A program made the translations under genes and the position numbers. Source: Chryseosolibacter sp964438975 (lineage in GTDB: Bacteria > Bacteroidota > Bacteroidia > Cytophagales > Cyclobacteriaceae). From it: a stretch of DNA of 64,000 nt. This document shows, piece after piece, positions 6,433-15,399 of this stretch. The stretch covers positions 1-64,000 of the forward strand of contig CAYTMU010000014.1 of the NCBI GenBank assembly GCA_964438975.1. The letters run 5' to 3'. How positions within the stretch are numbered: position 1 is the first letter of the stretch; the number at the start of each line of letters is the position of its first letter. The notes under the pieces are model-generated. The model searched no databases and was not told the DNA's origin. It saw nothing but the letters and a program-made list of their open reading frames with translations.

Positions 6433-9105
6433 TTGCGTACCTGGAACAATAGCATCCCGCGATCAGTGACCACCGTCCTCTACTCCATCGTTCTCTTTAA
6501 CGCGCTGGTTTTTACCTTTCCGTCGGTTGCTCAAACGGGTGGTGTACAAGGTATCATTTCCGACGAAAATGGGAGCGAGTTGTCGTTCGCAACGGTATTT
6601 GTCAAGCAGCGCGGTACCGGAACAACGGCGAACGCGGAGGGTCGTTACGAAATCCACCTCGACCCTGGCCGGTATGAACTCGTCTTTCAACATCTCGGAC
6701 GTCGATCGGAGGTGCGTGTAGTTGATGTTCAGGATCAGCTCGAGAAACTCAACGTCATCCTGGTGCCGCAGGAGATCATGCTCGAGTCGGTTACTATTGG
6801 CGGTGACGATGAAGACCCGGCTTACAGTATCATGCGTCGTGCGATCGCCAAAGCAAACTACCATCGCAACGTGCTCGATTCTTACTCGGCACGTGTGTAC
6901 ATCAAGGGTGCGGGAAAACTCAAGGATTACCCGTGGCTGGCCAAGAAGGCGCTGGAGAAGGAAGGGATCGAAAAGAACCGGGTCTTTATCTCGGAATCGG
7001 TGAGTGATATCAAGTTCACGCGACCGAACAAATTTGAGGAGAAGGTGATTTCCATCCGCAGCGATGGTAAGGATAACAATACCTCCCCGAACGGATATAT
7101 CTTCGGAAGCTTTTATGAACCGGAGATCGCGGGCACGATCACCCCGTTTTCACCCAAGGCATTTTCGTATTACAAGTTCGAGTATCTCGGGACGTTCAAA
7201 GACAGGGAATACGAGATCAGCAGGATCCGGGTGACACCGCGGTCGAAGGGTGATAATGTGGTCGATGGTATCATAAATGTTGTTGAAGATGACTGGAGCC
7301 TTCATAGCCTGGATTTACATACCTCCAAACTTGGCATCGGCATCCAGATCAAGTCGACTTGCGCGCCCATCGATGACAAGGTGTGGCTTCCGGTTTCGCA
7401 CCAGTTCCGAATTGATGGGAAGGTGTTCGGCTTTGAGTTTGAGTATAGCTATCTCGCCAGTGTGAGTAATTATACGATTGAACTGAATCAGAGCGTCTAT
7501 GTCCCGAAGATGGAAGTGGTCGACGAGAAAAAGGAGCAAGGTCTGGCCCGCGAGATCGAACAAGTTCAGCGGCAGAACAGGAAACAGGACCCCGGGAAAA
7601 CGGTCCAGCTGCAGGATCGCCTTGCCGCCGGCGAGGAGATCACTCGCAAGGAATTAAAGTCGATAATCAAGGAGTACGAAAAAGAGGAGCGCAAGCAACA
7701 AAAGGAACCGGAAGTAATCTCCGATGTGACCTTCTCGGTCGATAGTTTAGCCTACCGGAAGGATTCACTATACTGGGCGGAGGTGCGGCCGATCCCCCTG
7801 ACACGGGAAGAGATCGTGGGTTATGAAAAGGCCGATAGTGTCGCTGCGGTGGAACGAGCACAAGCTGAAGGTGATACGCTAAAGTCTTCCCGTCATAAAG
7901 GTTTTCAACCTTGGGATATTCTGATCGGTGATCGGTACAAGGTCGGTGAACATTCCAACTTTCGGATTTACTTTCCGATGCCGGGCTTTACTACCGTCGA
8001 AGGATTCAATGTTGTTTATCGTGTCGCGTATGGTATGGTATTACAAGATACCAATCGCACGCGATTCACGGTCCGACCCGTTGCGCGTTACGCGTTCTCG
8101 CGGAAGCAATTCTCTGGTTATCTTAATATATCGCTGCGAAACGCTAACTATCGACTGGATGTTGATGCCGGGCGGTACGTCACCCAGTTCAATCCGGAGC
8201 GCCCGATACTCCCGGTGGTTAATACGTTCACAACGCTGCTTCTGGAGAAGAATCTTATGAAGTTGTACGAGCGGGATTTTGTGGATGTCCGTTATCGTCG
8301 CCGGGTCAACCCATTCTTATCGGTGGCAACGGACTGGTCCATTAGTCATCGACGCGAACTTTTCAACGAGTCGGACTTTAAGCTGATCGATCGCAAGCGC
8401 GTTGAGGGTTACACCCCCAACCAACCCGCGCATGAAACTATGGAGAATACAGGTTTTCCCAGTCATAGCGCGTTCGTCGGAGCGATTGGTGTTTCCGCTC
8501 GTCCCTGGCTGAAGTTCCGCGTTCGGAACGGACGCAAACGTGAGATACGCAGTTCATCCCCGACGCTAACTTTCGATTACCGGAAAGGATTCGGTGACGT
8601 ATTCAACAGTGAGGTTGAATTCGATCAGCTCGAACTTGGCGTGAAGCACGAGTTCAGAGTCGGTGCCAGAGGGAACGTGCATTTCTGGTTCAGAGGTGGT
8701 ATGTTCCTGAATGACGATAGCATGTATTTCATGGATTACAAACACTTCCCCGGCAACCAGACGCCGTTCAGCACCACTGATCCTGTGGGGAGTTTCCGGT
8801 TATTGGACTACTATCGCTACAGCACCAATGACCGGTATTTTTCGGGAAATGTTCACTACCAGTTCCGGAAGTTTCTCGTTACGACCATTCCGAAGGTGCG
8901 GCTGACCGGCATCCGTGAGAATGTGTTTGTGAATTATCTCGCAACACCATCATCGCGGAATTACACTGAGCTGGGTTATTCTATTGATGGAATCCTGCGG
9001 ATCTTCCGCCTTGAGGCCGCCGCTGCATTCCGTGATGGCCGTTATGTGGGATATGGCCTCCGGATAGGAGTAGCGACAAACATCGCAGTTGAGTTCGGTG
9101 ACTAA
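6433..9105 (+). CDS. DUF5686 / carboxypeptidase-regulatory-like outer membrane protein
   Basis: 890 residues, TTG start, signal peptide to about residue 34 (ending PSVAQ). Residues about 36-115 form a carboxypeptidase-regulatory-like beta domain (ISDENGSELSFATVFVKQ, NAEGRYEIHLDPG). The rest matches the large DUF5686 family of Bacteroidota, with a charged helical insertion at about 365-420 and alternating beta-strand character towards the C-terminus suggesting an outer-membrane barrel (inference). The biochemical role of DUF5686 proteins is unknown. It lies 31 bases after nadD on the same strand. The stop codon is followed directly by repeats. Confidence 0.85.
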   Translation: MRTWNNSIPRSVTTVLYSIVLFNALVFTFPSVAQTGGVQGIISDENGSELSFATVFVKQRGTGTTANAEGRYEIHLDPGRYELVFQHLGRRSEVRVVDVQDQLEKLNVILVPQEIMLESVTIGGDDEDPAYSIMRRAIAKANYHRNVLDSYSARVYIKGAGKLKDYPWLAKKALEKEGIEKNRVFISESVSDIKFTRPNKFEEKVISIRSDGKDNNTSPNGYIFGSFYEPEIAGTITPFSPKAFSYYKFEYLGTFKDREYEISRIRVTPRSKGDNVVDGIINVVEDDWSLHSLDLHTSKLGIGIQIKSTCAPIDDKVWLPVSHQFRIDGKVFGFEFEYSYLASVSNYTIELNQSVYVPKMEVVDEKKEQGLAREIEQVQRQNRKQDPGKTVQLQDRLAAGEEITRKELKSIIKEYEKEERKQQKEPEVISDVTFSVDSLAYRKDSLYWAEVRPIPLTREEIVGYEKADSVAAVERAQAEGDTLKSSRHKGFQPWDILIGDRYKVGEHSNFRIYFPMPGFTTVEGFNVVYRVAYGMVLQDTNRTRFTVRPVARYAFSRKQFSGYLNISLRNANYRLDVDAGRYVTQFNPERPILPVVNTFTTLLLEKNLMKLYERDFVDVRYRRRVNPFLSVATDWSISHRRELFNESDFKLIDRKRVEGYTPNQPAHETMENTGFPSHSAFVGAIGVSARPWLKFRVRNGRKREIRSSSPTLTFDYRKGFGDVFNSEVEFDQLELGVKHEFRVGARGNVHFWFRGGMFLNDDSMYFMDYKHFPGNQTPFSTTDPVGSFRLLDYYRYSTNDRYFSGNVHYQFRKFLVTTIPKVRLTGIRENVFVNYLATPSSRNYTELGYSIDGILRIFRLEAAAAFRDGRYVGYGLRIGVATNIAVEFGD

Positions 9106-9170
9106 CTTCCGCCTTCGCTAAAGCTACGGCGGACGAGCCCTGCCTTCGCTAAAGCTACGGCGAGCGAAGC
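9106..9170. repeat. Two direct copies of a 21-bp repeat with internal hairpin
   Basis: GCCTTCGCTAAAGCTACGGC(G) occurs at 9111-9131 and 9142-9162, starting 5 bases after the DUF5686 stop codon. CTTCGCT at 9144-9150 can pair with AGCGAAG at 9163-9169. It is REP-like, and the hairpin could terminate or stabilise the upstream mRNA. Confidence 0.75.
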
Positions 9171-9244
9171 CCTGCCTCCCTAGCCCCTTACCTCCTTACC
9201 CCCCTAGCCCCTTAGCCCTTATTAGCCCCTAGCCCCCATCCCCC
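9171..9244. repeat. Pyrimidine-rich CCCCTTA/CCCCTAG iterated array
   Basis: Irregular 7-9 base units (CCCCTTACCT, CCCCTAGC, CCCCTTAGC) run up to the minus-strand stop codon of ppc at 9245-9247. It is the complementary-strand version of the G-rich array at 34128-34230, which likewise abuts a minus-strand stop codon. Confidence 0.75.
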
Positions 9245-11812
9245 TCAAGCAGAGTTCCGCGCTGCGTTGATGATGCCGAACATACAGCGAACAACCAGCT
9301 TCCGGTACGACTCGGCGTATTTCTCCTCGTCAGGTTCCATGTTGCGCAACTGCTGAATCCCGAACTGTTGTATCGTTATAAGAGGTAATACGATCCGCTC
9401 GCGGAGCTTGACGGAATCCCGATTTACGGGGTTGTTATCCATCAACTCCCTTAGCCCCGAGACTTCGAGGACCATCTCGACAGAAAGGTTGAACTCATCA
9501 TTCATTTTTTTCCAGAACTCTCCGAACTCCTCGTCTTCCGCTAGGTAAGAGGTCGCGGGGAAATAACTTTTCGTCATCGACATCATACTATTAGCCAGAA
9601 GTGTCCGGAAGAAGAGAGATTGTTGATATAGTTCTTGTAACTCGGGCATCTTGCCGTCGCGCCGAAGTTCCCGGATCGCGCTTCCAACTCCATAGAATCC
9701 AGGGATGTTCTGTTTCATCTGAGCCCATGAGCCCACGAATGGAATCGCGCGCAGGTCTTCAAACTTCAGCGCGTCTCCCTGATTTCGTTTGACAGGTCGC
9801 GATCCGATGTTGATGTCTCCAAAGAAACGCAGCGGTGTTACTTTCTCCAGATACGGAACAAACCGCGGATGTTGTTTCAGTTCGAGATATGCGCGATGTC
9901 CCGCTTTTGCAAGGTTTTCTAGTAGTGCCTTTTCCCGATCCGCAAGCGGCGGCTTCTTCGTTCGAAACACATCGTTTTCGATTCCGGCTGAGAGGAGTTG
10001 CTCGAGGTTGAACAGGCAGGAGACCGGCTTTCCGAAGTTTGAGCTAACAGTCTGACCCTGTACCGTGACTTGTACTTCTTTGTCTTCAATGGTGTCACCC
10101 AGCGATGCGTAGAAGTCGTGGGTGTTACCCCCGCCTCTTGCCGGAGGACCGCCACGTCCGTCGAAGAATACTGCTGTCACCCCGTGCTCACGAGACATGA
10201 GCGTTAAGTTCTCTTTTGCTCGGAAGATGGACCAATTGGCACGAAGATATCCTCCGTCCTTTGTGCCGTCCGAGAACCCGAGCATGATCGTCTGCTTATT
10301 TCCGCGCCGTTTGAGATGATCGCGATAAGCCTGAACATTGTACAAGGACTCCATTACTCCGGGCGCGTTTGCCAGATCCTCGATCGTTTCAAACAGGGGG
10401 ACGATATCGATAGGCAGATCGTCGCCGTCTGCGAGCAGGAGCTTGGCAAGCTGATAGACACGGATGACGTCGAGCGCGGACTGGCAGTTGCTGATGACGT
10501 AACGGTGACATCCTTCGACACCGTTCAGTTTCTGGATCTTGCGAATTATCTTGATGCTTTCGATCAACTCCGTGATAAACGGATCTTCGAAATTGATCGT
10601 AGCAGGATCGAACTTGAGCTCGAGAAGTGTTTTGATCTTTTCGGACTCAGAAGCAGATCCGTAATTTTTCAGATTTGCGTGATTTGCTTCAAGTTCCTTG
10701 AGAATGGCTGCCCATGCCTCCCCATGCTTCCGACTGTCTTGTCGTATGTCCATGCTGGCCAGGTAGAAACCGAATATCTTCACTTTGATGATGAATTCGT
10801 CGAGCAGGTCAAGGAAGAGTCCGTTGTGATCTTTGATGAGCAGGTCGCGAGCGTCTCCCAGATCCGCGAGCAGTTCACCAGGGGTGTCGTAACCGGATTT
10901 CCCTGCACCGTACGCCAAAGGATAGATCTTCTTCTCGACAACGGAGATAATCCTGTCAACACCCTTGAAGGTAAGTCGCCTTTTCAGGAATCGAATGTCG
11001 CGGTAATAGCAACGCATCAGCGTTTGCTGAAGAAGCCTTGCCACTTCCAGGCTTGTCTCGTGGGTAACGTACGGATTTCCATCGCGGTCACCGCCCGGCC
11101 AGAATCCGACTTTTATCAGGTTGAAGTTCTTCCAGGCCTCCGGATCGATGTCCAGACCTTTCATCAGCTTGAGGATGATCGTGGGGATCACCTCGTAGAA
11201 TACGTTTTCCAGATACCAGGTGAGGCTGCTCGCTTCACCATACGGAGTGGGTTTCTCGCGATTGATGAAGGCCGTCTTGCCGAGTTGGCGCAACAGCAGG
11301 TTGATATGTTCGAGGTTTCTCTCGCCGATGGCCTCTTCCAGATCGTTGATGATCGCCAGTACATGACCGGGATAGAATTGCGTCGGGTGTGCTGTCAAGA
11401 CGATCCGGATGCTGAAGTCGTCGAGCTTGTTCTTGAGGTCATCGACGACCCCTTCGGAGCCGGCACGCAAGAGCAACTCACGCAAGGTTCCCTTTCCGTT
11501 CAGGTCATTGATCTTCGCGAATGCCGAGTCTTCGATAGAATCGAACAACACTACCTGGCGCTCGGTATACTGAATGAAGTTGAACAACAGTCCGAAAAGC
11601 TCCTCTCGCGATGCCGATGGCACGAAGTCGCTGAAAAACTTGTGGATGATCGTGCTGGGATCATCTCCTTTGGCAAAGCCGGTCTCACAAGCCTGTTGCA
11701 GAAGTGGAAGGAGCGTTCCCGTCCGGTAGATGCCGGTATAGGGAAGGTTCAGGAATAGGCTGTTGTAGATGTGATATCGGGTGGAGACAGCCTGATTGTA
11801 GTTAGTGACCAT
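9245..11812 (-). CDS. ppc: Phosphoenolpyruvate carboxylase
   Basis: Anaplerotic carboxylation of PEP to oxaloacetate. 855 residues from the chosen ATG. Catalytic signatures are LTAHPTQFYPGHV (usual LTAHPTE), FWPGGDRDGNPYVT and GFSDGTKDGGYLRANW. The mobile loop reads FDGRGGPPARGGGN where most PEPCs have FHGRGGxxGRGGGP, and the C-terminus ends AARNSA rather than the usual RNTG. I recall such variants in Bacteroidota enzymes but cannot check. An in-frame ATG exists 14 codons upstream (11854), but a TAAATTTG -7 element lies between the two, and conserved sequence begins after the second ATG, so 11812 is preferred. It is convergent with the DUF5686 gene and downstream of recO. Confidence 0.9.
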   Translation of the reverse strand: MVTNYNQAVSTRYHIYNSLFLNLPYTGIYRTGTLLPLLQQACETGFAKGDDPSTIIHKFFSDFVPSASREELFGLLFNFIQYTERQVVLFDSIEDSAFAKINDLNGKGTLRELLLRAGSEGVVDDLKNKLDDFSIRIVLTAHPTQFYPGHVLAIINDLEEAIGERNLEHINLLLRQLGKTAFINREKPTPYGEASSLTWYLENVFYEVIPTIILKLMKGLDIDPEAWKNFNLIKVGFWPGGDRDGNPYVTHETSLEVARLLQQTLMRCYYRDIRFLKRRLTFKGVDRIISVVEKKIYPLAYGAGKSGYDTPGELLADLGDARDLLIKDHNGLFLDLLDEFIIKVKIFGFYLASMDIRQDSRKHGEAWAAILKELEANHANLKNYGSASESEKIKTLLELKFDPATINFEDPFITELIESIKIIRKIQKLNGVEGCHRYVISNCQSALDVIRVYQLAKLLLADGDDLPIDIVPLFETIEDLANAPGVMESLYNVQAYRDHLKRRGNKQTIMLGFSDGTKDGGYLRANWSIFRAKENLTLMSREHGVTAVFFDGRGGPPARGGGNTHDFYASLGDTIEDKEVQVTVQGQTVSSNFGKPVSCLFNLEQLLSAGIENDVFRTKKPPLADREKALLENLAKAGHRAYLELKQHPRFVPYLEKVTPLRFFGDINIGSRPVKRNQGDALKFEDLRAIPFVGSWAQMKQNIPGFYGVGSAIRELRRDGKMPELQELYQQSLFFRTLLANSMMSMTKSYFPATSYLAEDEEFGEFWKKMNDEFNLSVEMVLEVSGLRELMDNNPVNRDSVKLRERIVLPLITIQQFGIQQLRNMEPDEEKYAESYRKLVVRCMFGIINAARNSA

Positions 11813-11832
11813 GCGCGAAAGTTGAACAGGTG

Positions 11833-11840
11833 CAAATTTA
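11833..11840 (-). promoter_or_regulatory. Candidate -7 box for ppc
   Basis: The minus strand reads TAAATTTG followed by CACC, matching TAnnTTTG. The predicted start is about 16 bases before the ATG at 11812. No clear -33 TTTG is seen. It lies inside the longer alternative ppc frame and argues for the shorter start. Confidence 0.4.
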
Positions 11841-11929
11841 TCAATTAGTGGCAATCTTTATATCTATCTGCCGGATTAGAAACATTCTTACGAGTGGCCG
11901 CGCATCGGGTCAAACGACGACTCTGCCTG

Positions 11930-12598
11930 CTATTGAAGGATCTCCCTTAATACGGGAAGCGATTTGAAGTCGCCGAGCTGGCCAATATGTTCCGCGTAGA
12001 ACTTCAACAGCACGTCCAGGATAGCCCTTCGCGGTGCGTTGGCGATCTTCACAGGGGTATCGTAGCCCGCTGCGAGCAGCGTTCCGAGCAGCGCTTCCAT
12101 TTCGTCGGAGACCACGCGGCCGCCGACTATCTCATTTACGTGCGTTATTCCGAATCCGAGGAAACGAGATAATTTCAACATGAAGACCAGGTGAAAGTTC
12201 TCGTAGTGTTTCTCTAGTCCATCGAGTGAGATCAGGGAATCGCAGATGAACTGAAATAACTCGGCAGCGTGGCTTTCCTCGCGAACGGTTTTGTTCAGCA
12301 GCTCATTTGTGAATACGGCAAGCGTGGATTTTCTGATGTCAGACGTGAGGGTGCGATAGGGGTGGAGGCACGACACCTCCTTGATCCGTTCAATGTTAGC
12401 ATTCTCCCGGTGATAGACAACGAGGTTGAGCAATGTGAGCGGCTGGTAAAGGGCGATTTTGTTTCGCGCTGACTTGGTTCGCACGCCGTTGACGATATAC
12501 GTCTGTAATCCGAACTGCTCGGTGAATATCGTCACAATGATCGACGTTTCCTGAAATTTGGTGAACCGGAATACGATACCGCGAGTCTTGTATATCAT
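11930..12598 (-). CDS. recO: DNA repair protein RecO
   Basis: 222 residues. The N-terminal OB-fold (about 1-80: KTRGIVFRFTKFQETSIIVTIFT, FGLQTYIVNG) is followed by a helical C-terminal domain. With RecR it loads RecA onto SSB-coated single-stranded DNA in RecF-pathway gap repair. I do not see the Cys4 zinc motif present in some RecO proteins, although a few isolated cysteines remain. It sits 63 bases after the ferredoxin gene and upstream of ppc on the same strand. Confidence 0.92.
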   Translation of the reverse strand: MIYKTRGIVFRFTKFQETSIIVTIFTEQFGLQTYIVNGVRTKSARNKIALYQPLTLLNLVVYHRENANIERIKEVSCLHPYRTLTSDIRKSTLAVFTNELLNKTVREESHAAELFQFICDSLISLDGLEKHYENFHLVFMLKLSRFLGFGITHVNEIVGGRVVSDEMEALLGTLLAAGYDTPVKIANAPRRAILDVLLKFYAEHIGQLGDFKSLPVLREILQ

Positions 12599-12661
12599 TC
12601 CTCCCGTGAATCAGCTGTGTTTGAATAAGGTCGGTACAATTCCCCTGCCTCCGTCGAGATC

Positions 12662-13024
12662 TTAATGATCTGAGTACTCCACGTGCGGTAACTTCGTGTC
12701 GTCCGGCACCCGGATCACAATATCCACCTGCCCGGACTCCGGATCCGAATGTGTTTCCGAAAGACGTGTTTGGCAGGCGAGTCGCTCGTTGGGAAACAGG
12801 GCGCGCTGTGCCAGGTACTTCTCTTCCGGTGGGGTGCGTGGTGCCAGCAGGGTCTCGTCCGTCACAACGATCAGCCTGCACGTGGTGCAACGACCTTTTC
12901 CGCCGCAGGCGAACATCCAATCTATACCGTGTTCCTGGAAATGCTCCAACAGGCTCCTGGAACGGTCCCGTATTTCGACGGTTCTGTTGAAAAGGTTCTG
13001 GATAATGATTCTGAATACAGACAT
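12662..13024 (-). CDS. Plant-type 2Fe-2S ferredoxin
   Basis: 120 residues. The cluster ligands are C40-x5-C46-x2-C49 (FACGGKGRCTTC) and C84 (RLACQT), the classic plant/vertebrate-type [2Fe-2S] spacing. A basic N-terminal extension (about 1-25) precedes the beta-grasp. It is a soluble cytosolic electron carrier, partner unknown. In other Bacteroidota similar short ferredoxins are stand-alone genes. It is divergent from the unknown gene at 13096. Confidence 0.88.
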   Translation of the reverse strand: MSVFRIIIQNLFNRTVEIRDRSRSLLEHFQEHGIDWMFACGGKGRCTTCRLIVVTDETLLAPRTPPEEKYLAQRALFPNERLACQTRLSETHSDPESGQVDIVIRVPDDTKLPHVEYSDH

Positions 13025-13095
13025 AACATCCTGGGCATAAAGATTAGCGTAATAACGTTAACTTTAGGACGGAAATTAAGGAATCGATAGCAAAT

Positions 13096-14118
13096 ATGGA
13101 TGAGAAAATCAGTCTGGATGCGATAGCTGCGTATGGTGATGCGTATGCCGATAAAGTCTCGGAAGATTTTTTTTCGTCGAAAGACAGGATCACTGGTCCG
13201 GAGATACTGAAGTTGACAAGCGTTCCGCAGGTCAATATGTTCGTAATTCGCGAACTTCTATTGGCATGGAAGGAGCAGACAGCGAGAATGCGAAGTCCCT
13301 ACTTCGACTATGACGACCTTGAGGTAAAGGAGTCACTCGGCAATTTGATGACGGTTTTATCTAACCACATCGCCGTCTCGCGACAGGATTTCGACCCGCT
13401 GCTGAAGAAAGCTGTGCGACAGTCGCTGCTGCTGATCTTCAATCCGTATGATTTCTTTTCGATCCTCGTCGCAGGGAGCAACAACGGCGTAGAGGTATCG
13501 CAATTCAAGGAGGAGATCAAGTATCTAAAGATCAACCGGGCACCCATCGTCAGACTTGTTCAGAAGCTGGAGGAGCGGCAATTGAAGGAAGTATCGGGCA
13601 ATGAAGCCTTTGCCATTCTGGACCAGATTCTGGAGGAGGTAAGCTTTACACCTGAAGACCTTGACGAACATATCCGCCAGTTTTCGGCGACCCTTCCACT
13701 CGATCCATCGCAATTTTTTCCCGCACGGGAACCCGAGGTCAGGCCTGAAAGTCATCCGGTACCTGAGAAGCCGAAGAATGAAAGGAGATTGGTGCTGGGG
13801 GATGTGGAAGAGTCGGATGAAACCACTAAGCCGACGCTCAACGACCGGATACAGGTAGAACAGCGTACGGCGATCAATAGCACCTTCCGCAGGATCCCAA
13901 AGATCAAGGAGCACCTCACGATCAATCAGAAGTTCATGTTCACGAAGGTGCTCTTTTATGGCGATTTTGAATCGTTCAGCCGGGCTGTTGACGACCTCGA
14001 TCGTTTGTCGGATATTGATTCTGCCATGAATTATCTCGAATCACACTCGTCGGACTGGGACCGCGATAGCCGCGAATTCCACGAGTTCATGGAGATGGTT
14101 GAGAAGCGGTTTGCGTGA
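13096..14118 (+). CDS. Conserved protein of unknown function
   Basis: 340 residues, no signal peptide or membrane segment. The N-terminal ~200 residues are helical with hydrophobic/charged periodicity and include LIFNPYDFFSIL. A Pro/Glu-rich linker (about 210-245: PAREPEVRPESHPVPEKPKN) leads to a ~90-residue C-terminal helical part (INQKFMFTKVLFYGDFESF). I recall similar proteins only from Cytophagales-type genomes, without function. The C-terminal part, with a repeated FxxAVDDLD-like helix, could be a protein-interaction module (inference). Its stop lies 6 bases from the rodA stop on the other strand. Confidence 0.75.
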   Translation: MDEKISLDAIAAYGDAYADKVSEDFFSSKDRITGPEILKLTSVPQVNMFVIRELLLAWKEQTARMRSPYFDYDDLEVKESLGNLMTVLSNHIAVSRQDFDPLLKKAVRQSLLLIFNPYDFFSILVAGSNNGVEVSQFKEEIKYLKINRAPIVRLVQKLEERQLKEVSGNEAFAILDQILEEVSFTPEDLDEHIRQFSATLPLDPSQFFPAREPEVRPESHPVPEKPKNERRLVLGDVEESDETTKPTLNDRIQVEQRTAINSTFRRIPKIKEHLTINQKFMFTKVLFYGDFESFSRAVDDLDRLSDIDSAMNYLESHSSDWDRDSREFHEFMEMVEKRFA

Positions 14119-14124
14119 CGAAGG

Positions 14125-15399
14125 TCACAAACGCTGCAACACCTGCCCCCTGTGAGCGTCAAGTTTCAGGAAGATAAAAAGGAGTATCGTAAAGCCCCAG
14201 AGCGAAGATCCCCCGTAGCTAAAGAACGGCAATGGAATACCGATGACCGGGAAGAGTCCGATGGTCATCCCGATATTTACTGCGAAGTGAAAGAACAGGA
14301 TACACACCACGGAGTAGCCGTAGACGCGCGCAAACCTGTTCTTCTGGCGCTCGGCCAGGAAGACGACGCGCAGGAGTAATATGATGAACAGACTGATCGT
14401 AAACAGACTGCCGATCCAGCCGTGTTCCTCTCCGATCGTGCAAAAAATAAAGTCCGTACTTTGCTCTGGGACGAAGTCAAACTTCGTCTGCGTGCCTTCG
14501 AGAAACCCCTTGCCGAGAAAACCTCCGCTGCCGATCGCGATCTTGGACTGGGTCACATTCCAGCCATAACCGAGCGGGTCTGCGTCGGGGTTGATCAGTG
14601 CCTTAATGCGATTCTGCTGGTGTGGCTTCATCACATCCGTCACTATGTAATCGACACTTCCGATCATCATCACAACGGTCACGGCACCGGCCGTGAGCAT
14701 AGCAATTCGCTTGAAACGCTTGCGACCCATCAAGATAGCTAAGCCCAGCAGTCCAGCTACGCCGAGGTACAGATAATACTCGTTCTCAACCAGCAGCGTC
14801 AGGACAAAGATTGCCGCGCAGGCAACACCGATGATCAGGATGAACGGCGACATCCCTTCGCGGAAGAATACGAGAGTAAACACCGTGAACACGAGGGCCG
14901 TTCCGGTATCCTTCTGAAGCAGGATGAGTATAAGTGGGGCACCGATCAGCGCGAAGAGAATCAGCTGATTCTTCAGGTTGTCCATCCGGAAGCCTATTGA
15001 GCCGATCGTTTTGGCGACGACCAGGGCGGTAGCGAACTTGGCAAACTCCGAAGGTTGAACGCCAAACGAGCCGATGCCCAACCACGCTTTATTCCCACCC
15101 ACTTCTTTCCCGATCAGCGGTACGAGAAGCAATACCAGCATCATAACCCCGTAGATGATGTAAGCGAAGGCTTCGTAGAACTGACGGTCGATGATCAGTA
15201 TTGCCAGGATGATAATCAGGGAGCCGCCGATAAATATCAGCTGCCGTCCGGAGTTCAGGTTTAAACTGAAAATAGAGGTATCGGCCGCCTCGTCATAGGT
15301 GACGGCGTAGATGTTCAGCCAACCGAGAAAGACGATCGTGCCGTAGATGAGCACGGTGACCCAATCGATCTTGTTCGTTATATTATCCTCGCGCTTCAA
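14125..15399 (-). CDS. rodA: Rod-shape peptidoglycan polymerase RodA (SEDS family)
   Basis: 424 residues with about ten transmembrane helices. SEDS signatures include IGKEVGGNKAWL, FVPEQSTDFIFCTIGEEHGW and PLPFFSYGGSS near the C-terminus. It is a lipid-II glycosyltransferase of the elongasome working with PBP2. It overlaps the mrdA stop by 4 bp and closes the purH-mreBCD-mrdA-rodA unit. Confidence 0.95.
   Translation of the reverse strand: MKREDNITNKIDWVTVLIYGTIVFLGWLNIYAVTYDEAADTSIFSLNLNSGRQLIFIGGSLIIILAILIIDRQFYEAFAYIIYGVMMLVLLLVPLIGKEVGGNKAWLGIGSFGVQPSEFAKFATALVVAKTIGSIGFRMDNLKNQLILFALIGAPLILILLQKDTGTALVFTVFTLVFFREGMSPFILIIGVACAAIFVLTLLVENEYYLYLGVAGLLGLAILMGRKRFKRIAMLTAGAVTVVMMIGSVDYIVTDVMKPHQQNRIKALINPDADPLGYGWNVTQSKIAIGSGGFLGKGFLEGTQTKFDFVPEQSTDFIFCTIGEEHGWIGSLFTISLFIILLLRVVFLAERQKNRFARVYGYSVVCILFFHFAVNIGMTIGLFPVIGIPLPFFSYGGSSLWGFTILLFIFLKLDAHRGQVLQRL

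Noticed and set aside
10316..11758. 480-codon antisense frame within ppc
   Set aside because: Antisense to a strongly conserved enzyme. The frame is open only through codon bias and has no family motifs.
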